This document shows, piece by piece, positions 23,213 through 36,982 of a stretch of DNA of 64,000 nt. How positions within the stretch are numbered: position 1 is the stretch's first letter; every line of letters starts with the position of its first letter. Made by a program: the position numbers and the translations under genes. The DNA is from Guadua angustifolia. Lineage: Eukaryota; Streptophyta; Magnoliopsida; Poales; Poaceae. The notes under the pieces were generated by a model. It had not been told where the DNA came from and ran no database searches. It saw only the letters and a list, made by a program, of their open reading frames with translations. The DNA lies in the NCBI GenBank assembly GCA_036346375.1, contig CM070501.1, positions 54,167,326-54,231,325 of the forward strand, in the 5' to 3' direction.

Positions 23213-24960
23213 ATCTTGCAAACGGAAAAAATATCTAAGAATGAACAGAAAAACTCGTTTTCAGGGCAATGTAAATTATATCATCTATATTGGAACATGC
23301 TGAGAGGAACCGCTAGAAGGTGCCGAGTGCAATATTTTGGATCCCCAAGGTTGAGGTAAGCATGAAAAGTATGGGTCTTAATGGTAGTTACAAAGGCTTG
23401 GTAAGACAATACACGCCTGGAGCTGGGACTCGCTATAGCAAACAAAACAGGAACCAGGGATCTCATGCTGCTGCTGCACTACTGATAACAAAGGAATAAA
23501 GCAAGTATCACAGAAAAGCAAAAAATCGGCAAAGACAATATCTGAATGAAAAATTCTAGGTGCTAATATGTTAACCAATCATACATAACTCCTAGTGCAG
23601 TTGCTATCGTGTCTTCTGCGAGCAAGACAAATAGGTTTTAGTTCTCGAAAGCAATAAAAACATATGTAATAAAATTTATTCTACAATGATCATTGAAATG
23701 TCATAGTGGAATAAAAACCAAATATTTTGGTGTTCTATGCTTATGTACCAATCAGTACCAAATGCTTAGAAATACTTTCAGTGATCCCTGATTATAACTC
23801 TTAGTGAAATAAGAACTAATCCCATTGAATCTGGAAGCGCTGCAAATCTTAACATGTAGAATCAAAATCCCTTCTTATCATTCTTAGAAGCTAAGAGAAG
23901 GGAGAAAATGATTAAACCACTGCCAATAACATGATCAAAAAGATATATACACATCCTATAGACTTGAAAAAGTGGCAGACAGATTGATTGGCTAGAATAT
24001 ACTCATAAAATGCTAATACTATCAAATAAGGAATGTGCTTTTGTAAATACAGAGAACAGAAGTATGCATGATTTGAAAAATCTAAAATTGCTTTAGCCAA
24101 AACATACTGCAAGCCAGTATTACATTGGCTGTCAAGCACCTCCATAAATGTCAAACTTGCACGCCCAAACTTGCAAGCCAGTGTCGTTTGAGTTTGTTGA
24201 TCATATGTTGTGAGTGCTTCTGTGATTTGAGGATTATGTACAGGAGAAGTGGTTGTGAAGTTTTAGTTTAGACTGATCGATTTGATATAACTTTAGAAAA
24301 CATGTGCATCTCATAGGTTAAGAACATGGAAGAGAACATTTGAATGCAAATGTAAGCACTCCATGTAAAAAGAAGTAACTTAAGGTAAGGTAACATAGAT
24401 TATCAATATAGTAGTAGCGTCGTTGTGAACGGCAAAGTTCTTTGGCCAATGTTTATAGCCAGGACCCTTATGCTCCAAAGTCCAGTGCTATGACAGATAT
24501 CATGTTATAGAACAAGACTTTGGGCATATGAAGGCAGGGTGATCATAGCAAGTTTGTGCTTACATATATATAGACATATGAAGTAGAAAAAGCTAGAGGC
24601 AAGTAGAATCACAGTTTGCAGTCAAACTACAGACAAAAGAGGATGCCAATAGGTAGTGATCTTGGAAGCATTACAAGGTGCATAGGTTTCGGAGAGTAGA
24701 TGGTGAGGCCAAGACAAAAGAGCAGGGGCCTTGGTTGTGAGCATATGACTGCAACTGGTAAGGGCAAAATGATGGTACTTTTCGAAGGCAATCAATCATG
24801 CTTGTTGTCACTGCATAGGTTCAAAGGGGCATATAAGACAACATTTAAAAGAACAAAAGTTAGCTAATTGGATGAAGATGATGGATTCAATTACCTGACA
24901 GATTTTGCATCTCTAGCGTCATCCTTGAATAGCTTTTTGGCAATATGCAATGCAGGTGAG
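23213..24960. other. Helitron 3' non-coding region
   Basis: No coding exon is recognised between the terminal hairpin and the last RPA-like exon found. A further small exon may lie near 24895-24960, where the minus strand reads AAKKLF-like residues before a GTAATTG donor-like site, but it cannot be joined with confidence. Confidence 0.4.
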
Positions 24961-25046
24961 GTATGTGACCTGTTCGTTAGGTCTTTGTGAGATAGCTATT
25001 GGAAAATGAGAAAAGCGATGATGCAGATAAGGAAAAGAGGAAAAAC

Positions 25047-27565
25047 CTTTTCTTTGGTCCGTTGCCCTTGGAGGACGCAGATGTAACAACAGCCTGCTTT
25101 TCTACAATGGTAGTGCTCTTAGAAGTTTGTGGTACTTGCTCTGTGACCGTGGTGTTGGTAGTAAGCTGGGCCACGAAGAATTAAAAGTAAGTATGTATGT
25201 AAGATGCAATGCATAGACATTTACTGCACCTTGTGAAGGATACTAACATGAACGTCCTTTGAAGATGGCTGCGAATGTTTTATGTTCAATAACACTTCTT
25301 CTGATGACACTGTGAGAGCTATGCTATCCTTTATAGCTTCAGGCAATAGCTTGCTGGTTGGTGTGTCAGAAGTTGTAAGACCATCCTTGGTTCCTGATAT
25401 AAAGGTCAGGGCTAACAATTGGCTCTTTCTAGGGGTATCATGCATGCTACTTGTACCTGGTGATAACATTAGTGTTGAAGCTTGTGACATTGAAGGTGAC
25501 ATAGGCAAGGCAAGCTTTTCGCCAATCTCAGCGGACAATATGGAATTCACTTGGAAACATACATTTCCAGATGAAATAGTGTTCTCTGTGAAGCTCATAT
25601 TCCAAACATAGGTCTTTTCAAGAAGAGCAGTGATCTCATCAGGAATGAACTCCTCCTCAGGTGGATTCTCATCGATAAGATTTTCAACTGACTTCTTAAT
25701 GAGACGCTGTGCAATTTTCCCAAAGAGAACAAACTCAGTCTCTCTAGTGTCATCACCAGCTATGACATTTAATTTGTACCTGCATCAATGTTTTAAGGAG
25801 GTAAACAAATTACACTCCAAAGAAAAGGACATATGCAAACGGTGAGGAAATCTGTAAGAGATATGGGCAATGGAGCTATACCTCGGAGTAGCTGGTCCTA
25901 TCAGATGACAACTTATACACTTATAAGTATGTCCATAAGGCCTAGATGTCTTGAAGCACGAGTTGCATGCATTGTACCACCATGAAGTCTCCATCCTTAG
26001 CTTTTTTATCATAACAGTAACAATAAATTCATGTTTCTAAATAAAGAATCAGACAAGTCTAAGATACGATTGCATATGGCATGGAGATGGACATATACTG
26101 TAAGGGTAGTAGAATACAAGTACCAACCTTGAACCTATGAGGGTTCAGGTCCTTGATGTTAGAAACTTTCTTCTCAACTGCATTGCTTTGGACGATAGCG
26201 GACGTCGGAAGCTCTAGCCACTTGATAGGTTCATACTTGTCTTTGATGCTGCAGCATAATAGAATAAATTTTATAGTACGAACAATAGTAGAACTATACA
26301 TATGCATAAATAGAAAACAAGGTAGCGCAGTACGATATTACCTGCGTGCAAAGTCAGTCACTTCTGGGATGTCTAAATTGATGTACCACTTGCATGCAGA
26401 TCCGGCTGACAATGAAATCTCAGCTGCAATGCAAATAGAAACTGTGACAATCAATGCTTGTTGAATGGTCTTCACTGTTATTATAGAAATGTGAGCTGAC
26501 CTGAGCCGGTGTATTTTTTCACAAGGGTGCCAACAAAAATGACAATTTGAGGATCTTTTTGGCCTTTCATGTGGACTTGATCCGAGTCGAAAGCTGATGC
26601 TTTTTCACCCCAGAGTGCAACATTCAAAGTGACATTGCTAATACATGTGTACAATAGATTCATGGTTAGAAAAAAAAGAATTTGTGGAATGTTACTGTAA
26701 TTAGTTTAGTAAAGAGTAAGCATGTATTATTAGAACAACATAGTTTTTTGAAACAAACAAGGATCATAGTATGATAATGTAACAAAAGATGTAAATGAAC
26801 ATACAGAGCGAAGTGATCTGTGCTAAAAAGAAAGGGTATATGTAAGGAATGACTGACTTGGTATCGCGTATCTGAATGCCTCTCTTTAGACTATCAGAAT
26901 GGCGTGTTTTAGGACGAAGCATTGTTGGTGATGAGATCTCTGTGATCATTCCAATAACATCTGCAATAGGTGAATTAGGTAAGAAGTTGAAAAAAATTGG
27001 ACAGAAGTGGAGAAATGTTAATAACTTTGGCAGAACAAAGTAATACCAATAAAGAACTCCTTCTTCTCTACAAGTGATGGAATCTGTTGGAACGGTGTCA
27101 ACGAAAAGGCATATGACGGGAACTCTGCAGGTACATCAACCCGCTCCTCTAATGTAGTCCATTTTGTGAAGGTGATCATTTTCTTATTTGCAACTAGCTT
27201 GTAAAGCTTGTTGGCAGTTCTCAAACGCTAGTAGCTTATGTAGTAAACTTTCCCTTCAGTTATGATAGGCTTAAATATTTTATCACAAGGGGGATACACC
27301 TGAGCATGAATGCTTGAACCCTACAACAGAATTTGGTCATGTGTATTAGAAATATATATTGTATAGCAAAAGGGGAGTTTTTTGGTAGAAAAATGCAGAA
27401 TCAGCAAGTAGAATATTTTACCTTTTCATCGATGAGCACCATATCAAGATGTAGCAAAACACTTTCATTCTTTGGGTCATTAAACTCCCAAAGTCTTGAA
27501 ACACGTACACAGATAGGTGCATTGTCATCCCCATGGACAAGATTGGAAAGCAAAATGTGACTCAT
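25047..27565 (-). pseudogene. Helitron RPA-like single-strand-binding protein, one stop codon
   Basis: Nine exons can be joined in frame: 27565-27422, 27320-27047, 26960-26858, 26637-26501, 26423-26342, 26248-26128, 26000-25882, 25779-25230 and 25165-25047, all with GT/AG borders. Exon 1 opens MSHILLSNLV. Exon 2 has the RPA70-like FTKWTTLEE and FPSYAFSLTPF (DNA-binding OB fold), and exon 4 VTLNVALWGEKASAFD. Exon 7 has the zinc-binding WWYNACNSC...YKCISC of the C-terminal OB fold. Plant Helitrons carry such genes beside Rep-helicase, probably to protect single strands during transposition. The one clear defect is a TAG at 27230-27228 in exon 2. The end beyond 25047 is not resolved. It starts about 0.4 kb past the helicase end. 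Confidence 0.85.
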
Positions 27566-27983
27566 CTGCACTAAAATGGAACATGGTTAGTGAGACAGAA
27601 CAATATAAAATGCCATGTATGGTCTTTATGAAAGCATGTACTGACCAAGAAAGCTTTAGTAATGAAGAATCGAAGAACGGAGAAGGAAGTAAAGCAATAA
27701 GAGGCTTAGTTATTAGAGCTGTCTTATAAAGACGAGGAGGTATGTAACATAAACCATCAAACGACTCAGGCGAAGGCAAAAGTTATGTGCAAAAAGGAAA
27801 ATTTTTTGATATCCAATGTTGATGCAGCAGCAGTTACGCCTGTAGTGCACATGAACGCAATAGGTGAGTCATTGTAGATGCTATAAAAATGGCAATAACT
27901 TATACCAAATACATGAGAAAAAATACCGCCAAGGACACAGCCTCCAAGATCTCACAATAGACAACGTTTCTGGTTTTAAAGCC

Positions 27984-30900
27984 TCATGATCCATTGTCAT
28001 TTTCAATTAGGATTTTTAGGCCAGCCCTAGATGTTGCTCTAGAAACAGCGGCGTAGAGCTGACCATGTGTGAACACTGGTTTCTTGAGATATACGCCAAC
28101 CTTAGATAGAGTCTGTCCTTGGCTTTTGTTGATTGTCATTGCATAACAAATTCGAACAGGGAATTGTCGTCTTTGAAGAGTAAAAGGCCACTTCACATTT
28201 GATGTGTTAAGAGCAATTCTAGGTATGTAGACAGTTTCCCCTATACTAGAACCGGTTAGTATAACACAATGCAATAATCGCTCACCCAAGTTCACCACTA
28301 ACATTCTGGTTCCATTACAAAGTCCCATTGTTTGGTTCATATTTCTTAAGAGCATTACAATCACACCTTTCTTCAGTACAAGCTTATGGGCAGGGAAATT
28401 ATTTACAGTTATTGAATTGAGGAACTCTGTTGGGTAAAGTAAATCAAAGTCAGGTATATGTTCAGAGGATTTAGATATGGTATCGCAACTTAAATATTCT
28501 TTACTGTCTGCTGGAATCATGGAAACAACATGGTTGTTTATTTCATCAACAGTCAAGTTGTTCGGACAAACAATGGCACGCGAAGCTAAATAAGAAGGGT
28601 CTGTGTGGTATGTTAGGAAATCTGGATACACTTCGTTCACTATAGCTGTGATGTTATCACCAGTTGTTCTAATTAGCAAATCATCAGGGATTGAGACCCA
28701 CGATGGTTCGGATTCTCCAGCCCTTTTTTTTGCTAGCAAAGAGGCATTGCCAATGGATAGGATCCATTGGCTAAATTCACAGAGTTCTCTTTTCTGAGCA
28801 ATAGGAAGGTCAGGATTGTAAAGTCTCATGTTTATAGTCAACCTAAGAAAGACCACATGGCGCCACAAGGTAGAGTTCGTGATTGATGCATCAACAATTG
28901 TTTTTCAGGTTCCTTTTGGCTGTGGTGGGATTTGTCTAAAGTCACCTCCCAAAACCACAAGTTTACCACCAAAAGGTACAACAACATTTGCTAAGCAATT
29001 TTCAGAGAGAAGGTCCCGCATTGTTCGATCCAAGGCCTTGAAACATCGTCGGTGGGTCATTGGAGCTTCATCCCATATTATAAGTGAAGTTTTTTGTATG
29101 AGCTCAGCAAGCATGGTGCCTCTTTTAATAGTACATAGGCTAGCTTCATTAATATCAAGAGGTATCTTAAACCTAGAATAAGCCGTTCGCCCTTTAGGTA
29201 AGAGGAGAGAAGCGACACCAGAGGATGCAACAGCAAGGACCACCTTCCTTTCTGATCGGACCTTTGCAATGATAGCGTTCCAAAGGAATGTTTTGCCAGT
29301 TCCACCATGGCCACAAACAAAGAAGAAACCAGGAGAGTTTAAAAGGACATGTTCTATAATCACGTCAAATACACTCTTTTGATCGGAATTGAGTTGCGAA
29401 ATCAAAGAGCTAGCATGTATGCTAAGCATAAGAGGATCATCAGAAAGCTCTTCATCAAGAAGCCTATTCTCGTAAAGGCCATCGGTGCAGAGTGTTGGCT
29501 CAGGAAAGTTAAAGTCACGTATGTTTCCCCCACTATTTGCAAACACATCTGTTAATTCATGTAAAAGAAGGGACAATAACTGTTCGTGTGGGACAATATA
29601 ATGTGGGTTGCTGAGTGCATTCTTTAGTTTTCTATGGATATCATCTGTTAGGTACAACCAATACTTATCAAATAGGTCACGAACATCACCTACAGAACAA
29701 AATAGAACCACAGTGACAAAAAGTTGTCTTAGCTGGTAGGCAGATGCGCTCACTATAGCCTCATCAAAGAGTAAATGCCATTCATTATCTCCCTCTAATA
29801 GACCTCGCACTTCACAAGCTTCTCTATATGTTGAGTACACGGCCCCATTGAAAGTCCTAACATCAGCATAACTTCTTGCACCTTTAACTATCATGAGCAG
29901 CATTCGTAAATAGTAGAGTTCACCAGCAGTTGGATGTACGTAATATATTCTACCAATTTTTGGACCAGGGGTTCGTCTACGCCAACATCTGGAAGAGCTA
30001 TCCCATGACCATTCTCTTGGGAACACGCAGTATGTCAAGTTACGTGCATCTTCATGTTTTTCATTTGCCACAAACCATTCGGTTAGCATAGATCTTTTAG
30101 CAACCGGGCTATTTAGTAATGATTGGAGGTTTGAACCTGGCTCATACCTAACATAGTTCATCCCTGGGAGATGGACAGGCAGTCGTTCAACAGGGGGCAC
30201 TCTGTAGTGAATATCATATTCAAAAGCTCGCTAAAGAGCCTCGCATGAAGACAGGAATCTAGCATCCATGTATTCTTGAATCTCGTTAGGGGTGCCAATT
30301 CATGATTAGGTGTTATGTTCCCAGTCTTTGTAGTGACTTCAAAATAGACCTTTGCTCGATCATGCCCTTTTGTGACGTATTTAAAAAGGTATTTTATTAG
30401 GTTAGTCTTGTTACACCACTCAACATTGATATGGGCCTGGTATTTTTTTAGTAATGTCATATTGTATGGAACAACCCATCTGTTGTCTAGGTGCACACCA
30501 TTTTTTACAACAAATCTTCCATCGTTTGTACGCTTGTACACAATAAAGCCAAATTCATCCATGATAGTCTCGTCCTGAAATGACTTTGGAAAATGCTTTG
30601 AGCATGCGTCTTCCTTCATACATGGGCATTTATTGTTGAGATCACCGCATGGGCCATGTACCATGAACTCATCAACCAAAGCATATCCTAATGGGTCAGT
30701 ATAGATATCGGGGATCTCGGCTGAAATGAACTTATCTACACATGGTCCGCTGAACTCGACAACACTGGCTGCAAGCCACACAAGGCAGTGGATGTGTGGG
30801 AGGCCACGTTTTTGGAATTCGACTGTATAAAGTACTACAAGAAATTACAAGACTCAGTTACAATTAAAGGATAGGCTTGAAACATAATTTCTATTAACCT

Positions 30901-33216
30901 ACATAGGTATTACTACAAAACGAGAATAACATAAATACCTGAAAGTACAGGCCCAAATATCTTTCCTTCTCGAATATCAGTAATAAACTCATACACTTTC
31001 ATATTGAACACCCTGACAACTATGTCATCTCGATCAGAGGGCTGTTGTCCAAGCTCAAAACGAAGTGCATCAGCTATTTCTTGCCACTTAGAGTTACACG
31101 TAAATGTAACAAAGAGGTCAGGACACCCAAAAACCCTGCATATAGCCATTGGATCTTGGTAGTTCATCACCATATATCATCTCCCACCTGTAAAACTTGC
31201 AGGAAGAATAACCTTTTTGCCTATTGAATCACCATTGGTAAGGCCACGATCAATAGCATCTACTATTCCCTGGACAGATTCTGAACGAAGTTCTTTTTGG
31301 TGGTCAGCTATGAATTTCAGTCTGCATGCCTCTACGGTCGAATATGAGTCCACATTAATTTGATCGCTAAGGCGGCCACAACATGTATAAGGGTTATGTT
31401 CATTCAGTCTATAATGCATGTAAAATTGACAAAACTCTAACATAGTGACATACTTTCTACCCCCGCAAGTATTACCATCGGAGTCAAAATACTTTATCCC
31501 AAGATGAAACCCTCGTTCTTCGTACGGGAATAGCAAAGGATATTGAAGGGCCATGTAAGATGGATGTAGGGCAGAAACTCGCCTAAGACCATCGTTCCTA
31601 TCATGCACAAGGACATCATATGTGTACTCATCAGCTGAGTAATCACCAACTATTATAGCGGCTATTTGACCACTTGTTGGTAAATTGTACTGGACGTCAT
31701 CCTTAGCATTACAACCAAGAAGATGGAGAGTAATCCTTTGGTCACCATGTTCTGCTAACCTCTCTCTAGCGTAGTGAAAGCACCTGACAAGTTCGTTTTC
31801 AGTGTCAAGCATATAAGCAAGAGACTCTACAATCACAGGGTTTGGTTGTTCACTACTGTCTTCATCGCATTCAAACATGGATATTCTATTTTGTGCCTCA
31901 TTATCTGGATCATATATATATAGCTGGGCAAACTTAGGAGGAGCACCATGGCTTGGCAAGAGAGTACCAATATGATGGTGGACAACACTGTTAATCTTAA
32001 AGACATAAGGGGCAATACCCGTATTTATCGATCTGTCAACAGCGGCTCCTAAAGATGTGAAAGCAAACATTGAATTGTAAGATCGAATATGTCTAAGAAA
32101 TTTCTTTGCACGAGCATTCCCATCAAAGTTTATCAATTCAGCTAGGACATCTGGAGGTCGGCGCAAAGAAGGCAACTGAATTCTACCGCTCTTACAACAC
32201 AGGTTGTAAACTATTTTTCTCTTCGTGATATTTGAGGTACTTTTAACCCTCTCTTGAAACCAGAACACAGCGCCACAATAAGGGCACTCATGTGTGGGAC
32301 CACCATAGTAGGAACGGTCTGCATAGGACTCTACACATTATAGACCATAATTAGGTAAGTACATGAGACAAAGAGAGGAATCAGGAGTGAAAATAGTACG
32401 AATGTTTATCCTAACCTTTCAAAGATGCAATGTATTCCTTAGGAAGGGGTAGAAGAGTGTCCATAGGTACAGGGGCATTGGCTGGAAATAGATGAAAATA
32501 AGAGCAAATGAAAGTAATACCTTTAATAGAAGCAGCTATAAAAACGTCATAGCTAAGGGAAATGTTAACGTGTGTGTATACCAGCATTATCTAAAGCAGA
32601 CATCTTAAAAGTACAGACTCCAGATCGTCTAAGGCATTGTCGTTTCCTATTTAAGGTAGCAATGGCAGGTGAAAAGTCCAGCAAAGATCGTTCACCTAGG
32701 CATTATAAGCATAGCCGAAAGATGTAGTGTCAAAACGAATATCAAAGGCACCAGGAGATGTAAAGAATGGTATAAAGTCGGTGGAGGGCATTGACCAAGC
32801 CTTTTCCTTTTGTAGGAACCAGCCCATTCTTCTATGGGCACAGGGTCTTGTCGAGAACAATGAGCATAGTCTATAGAGCAGGACGAAGAACGAACTGAAG
32901 GACTGTTCATGGCACGGGACAGCACAACATATTGTGTCAGTGCTACTGGACAATCAAGTATAGGACTGTGTGTTTGTCGAGGCTCATTAGGATTTCCTAT
33001 GGAAGAACCTAGGCAATCATCAATAGGGTAGGTTGTCTGCTGAGACATTTCATAACTACATAGAGAGGGGCTTGGACAATTGACCGAAGTGTTATGTGCC
33101 AAGCGAGAAGGCACAGGAACAAACAACGCATTTTGTGTACGGACAGCATGGCGTCTTCTATGACTCTCCCTTACCCTGCTAACTCTTTTTGCTAGAGTGA
33201 ACAACATCATGGACAC
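27984..33216 (-). pseudogene. Helitron Rep-helicase (RepHel), decayed
   Basis: The N-terminal exon (33216 to about 32690) is Arg/Ser-rich. Short exon 32481-32416 leads to 32330-30939, which opens with a CPYCG zinc motif and the Helitron-like N-terminal domain. After an intron (30938-30835) the Rep part shows the HUH motif as HIH (plus 30788-30796) and the paired-tyrosine motif YLFKYVTKG near 30352-30405. The PIF1-type helicase follows: CGHGGTGKTF (Walker A, about 29290-29325), IWDEAPM (Walker B), GGDFRQI and a C-terminal NKSQGQTL with AAVSR. The protein would nick, transfer and unwind DNA. Lesions: TGA at 31179-31177, a frameshift near 30295, TAG at 30233-30231, TGA at 28907-28905 and TGA at 27986-27984, after which homology (RNVVYCEI) continues. 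Confidence 0.9.
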
Positions 33217-36200
33217 TGCATCGTATAAGAGAAAGTATACGTATAATAGCTAACACAAGTGGAGCCAAAAAAAGGAATAAAAATTCAACGCTCATAAGAG
33301 AGCAACGATCGAAAGCACAACACATGCTATTACCAGTAAGGCACAGCATAGCTCCTGTAGTAGTAAACATGGCTAGCAAAGCAGCAGAACAGCGAAAAAA
33401 TAAAGGCATGACTAAGCAACCAGCACCGACACACATAGGAGTCACAAAAAAGAATTTTAGAGACAATGGGGTAGGGTACAACAAAAGTAATATTCTGCCT
33501 ATAATTATTTCAAATTCTAATAGCCCCGATGTATGACCCTAAATAGTGGCCGAAAATCTTGTTAGTGAAGACTTTACCAATAATACTGTTATAAAAGACT
33601 GGGCAATATCCAACAACATTGTGATGTATGTATGTATGAGGTTGGGCACCAAACCAAAGAAACGCTACTGTATATTATATGTGACAGTATTGTTGGAAAT
33701 GTCTAGCTTAGTAGTGGAAGTAATGTTGTAGGCAAGAACCATGAAATCAGAACTACAGCTATATAATTTATGTGCTATGTTACATACTTTCATGTATGGC
33801 CTCTTCTCAATTAGACCAAAGGTAATGATATAGCTAGCTAGATATATTAAGTTGCAGAGTTGTATACTTATTCATTCAATATGTATAGTACCTGATCAAA
33901 GTAGTGGTATTGTATACCATACATGGCAGTATTGTTCAAAATATCAAAGCAGCGGTATTGTACACCATACATGGCAGAATTGATCAAAATATCTAGCTAA
34001 GTGTTAAAATAGCTGCTGTAGGTAGGAATCATGGAAGTGGAACCACACCTATATAATTTATGTGCTATGTGTATTTAAATACATCGAACATTTTCTTTGA
34101 CAAAACAAATATATCTAACATCATCAGACCTAACAAAATCATCACATAAAGAGATAAGTTGATATACAAATATAGCAGGAAATGTATTTTAAATTTGTTT
34201 ATACTAATCTAAATTTAGGCTTTGGTTGGAGCACGTTAGGCATTTTCAAATCAAATACTATAGAAACTAAACTATTTCATGTGAATTGTTAATATCCCAG
34301 GTAGGACAGACGGTTTGAAACAGTGAAAATATTTTTTAAGTGTCCTGTGAAAGTTTGATTTTGATTAAAAATACAATAGAAAGGACTAATGCACGTGTCT
34401 TGAAATGAACAAAATACTAAGCGCGAACAAGTGAATAATAGTCTAATTGCACGGGTGCAGCAACAATTATTAGTCACATCATCGTACATGCAAATGTAAG
34501 CAAACCGATGGTTATATAGCGAACGGCCAGGTACACTAAGTTGTCTAGCTGCACGGTTGGTGCTCATTTGCTCAATTTGTACATAACTTTACTCGATCAG
34601 AACAATTTTATTTGATTTGTTGGTTCCAAGTTTGTCGTGTTCACAAAAAAAGTAACTCTCAAATTTATATCTGCTATAGATCCGAATGCAAATATTATTC
34701 TTTTTGGGACCTAATAGGATGGAGATGTTTGGATGTGCTGATAGGCTTGAAGGTGAATGATTGACGTTTACAAAACAATTAAATCATACATGGTAAATAC
34801 AATGAAAATATCTCAAGCCGTAAACATTATATTACTCAATAACGGTACCACAAGCAAACAAAAAATTGAATGAAAATACTATCGGAAATGTTCTAAGTAT
34901 CATTGCCAACACTGTTTGTCTGGAATTTCTATGTTTGTATATACATCCCCAGCACAGCAACGCCCGAGAGGAAATACCTGATATTTTGCTACCTTTCTTT
35001 TTCTAGAATTTGCTATAGTCTCTAGCTCTTTCTCTAGGCATACGGATGATAGGCAAAGAAAGGCGATAGTTTTTATTCCATGCGCAACCAAAGGAAAAAA
35101 TACACTCTACACGAAAAAAATAGGCGTAGCGAAGAGCCGAGTGGAAAAATTCATTACCTTGTGCATCGACTAAAGACCAAACACAATGAGAACAACGGCA
35201 AAGCAGCCTATCCAAGCAAAGGAACCAGCAAGTTGATGACAGAGGAAGAAATGGATGGTGGGCATGAGCTTGAACCGAAAATGTGACGCATCTACATAGC
35301 AAAGGCTCGATTGGAAACGAACCCAGTAAAGTCACAAATTAAAACACCATCTATAAATTGACAAAACTGTGCATGGCGCACAACGTGCACCAGAAATGAA
35401 ATAAAAAATCTTTGAAGGTATACACACCTATGACAAAGGTCAGTCAGAATGGGAGATGTGCATACGATGGCCTATCCAACACTCGAACCTCTAAAAAAGG
35501 ACAATCCGCTGAAAAGTGTATTCATTAAAATCTATTAGCACAGGGCAGAAAGCATATACTGAAAAACTAATACCAATCCCGATCTCACCCACCGGATCAA
35601 CAGCATGTTGGATCGATATGTAGATAGACTGACAAGGAAGCGTGGCGAAGTGAAGAGAAAGATATATATACACCTCTCCACCAAGGAACTGCACGCATGG
35701 CGAGTAGGTAAAGATCGTGAGCATGGCCGTCGTGGTCGATATAAAGCCTGAAGGCGGAAGCACTGCGCCTTTTGAGTATGGAATCATCGAACTACTCCGG
35801 CACATCGCTAAGGAAAAGTTTTCGCGGGATGAGGCGAGCGAACGTCACAAAGGCGGCGCCCCGAGAGCTCCATCAAATCGTACATGTCGTTGGTCTCTCG
35901 CACTGATAAAGACCATCGGTCGAGAACCAAAATAGCGTATGGGCGGCACGAGGCATGGGCCAAAAGTCGCACACACCGAGCGAGCGGCGACGCACGGCAC
36001 ACGGGCTCGGAACCAAATGACATGAAAGTTGATGCGCATAGCTCACGGGACCGGCGAGAATACACCCATTAGATCCATATCCAACGATCGACGAGCGATG
36101 AGCGGCGTGCATAATCTACTCCTCTTTCTCCGCGCGCTGGCAAGCACCGGCGAGCGTCTGCCGTGCACGTCAATTCCAAGGAGACTTTCCCGCGCAGGCC

Positions 36201-36540
36201 AACCGAGACACGCGCGCGAAACTTTCTCGCGCAAACTACGACTACTGGAACGCGTGTTGAACGAACGCTACACGCGCTCGCAAAAGCTCTACGATGCATC
36301 CTGTCGATGGAAGGCGGACCCTACTGCAGAGGCGAAACACGTCGGCGGGCAAGGCCGAGCGGCAATAGCGGGACCGCGCTTCGCCGAAGGGCAATCGCAC
36401 GTGGCGTTGTCCGGAGCGTATCGAATGCGTGCTGCATCGGCGGAAATCGCTGGAGGCTCGAGCCATGCGTCAGCACCCGCCAACATCCACGCCGCTTAAA
36501 ATTCCCTGGGAGCAGCAAGGCCAGCTCTCTTTAATATAGG
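33217..36540. other. Helitron 5' region, no gene recognised
   Basis: Between the Rep-helicase N-terminus and the 5' end lies 3.3 kb, AT-rich to about 35700 and GC-rich (CGCG-containing) from about 35800 to 36500. Overlapping frames on both strands in the GC-rich part are probably by-products of composition. It may hold the Rep-helicase promoter and leader; a captured host fragment cannot be excluded. Confidence 0.4.
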
Positions 36541-36979
36541 TAATCCGGCTCCTTTAGGGCAGATCAATTATCTGAAATACAACCAGCGCAGCTGTAAAAG
36601 TACCCCATTTTGACTGTTATTAAAAAAAATATAGCTTTTCTAAATTCTAATATAATGAAGATTATTTGAGTTAAAAAAGCGCTGCTTCTGCTATTCGTTG
36701 ACTTCAAGCATTTCTGTGTCGAGTTAGTTATTTTGTCTTCATTTCAATACAAGTACCCCATTTACCCCAATATCAAACATGCAGTATTTGTGTCTTAAAT
36801 ATTGTACCAGTATAGCTTTCAATTCATGGCAATATTAATCTGGGTTCACAACAATGATAGGATTTTTTTATGTGCTGGCACTACACTATTTATCATATTT
36901 GCGCTAGGCCTCACTTATCCTTTGTTACGAATCTGCAGTGTGCCATTCACTCTCAAGATGAAGTCAGGTTAAATGCAGT
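36541..36979. other. hAT body between Helitron and MITE
   Basis: This is the hAT sequence upstream of its transposase, continuing from the Helitron insertion point. It is AT-rich and contains no coding sequence I can recognise. It probably includes part of the transposase 5' leader or promoter. Confidence 0.5.
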
Positions 36980-36982
36980 TAA

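Larger units (their letters stand above)
23183..36540 (-). mobile_element. Two-gene Helitron (about 13.4 kb)
   Basis: The 3' end on the minus strand has a perfect 7-bp stem (AGCGCGC/GCGCGCT, plus 23193-23209), a spacer and CTAG (plus 23183-23186) followed by T. The 5' end is placed near 36540, where the minus strand reads CCTATATTAAAGAGAG after an A; the usual first base T is replaced by C, so this end is less certain. Gene order from the 5' end is Rep-helicase then RPA-like, the arrangement known for plant Helitrons. It sits 12 bp upstream of the hAT transposase start codon. Both genes carry stops, so this copy is probably inactive. Confidence 0.8.

Noticed and set aside
28603..29181. Plus-strand frames across the Helitron helicase
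   Set aside because: They are opposite-strand shadows of the minus-strand PIF1 helicase, which has Walker A and B motifs in order.
36029..36534. 156- and 123-codon frames near the Helitron 5' end
   Set aside because: Both strands are open over the same GC-rich stretch and no family is recognisable; better seen as composition effect.
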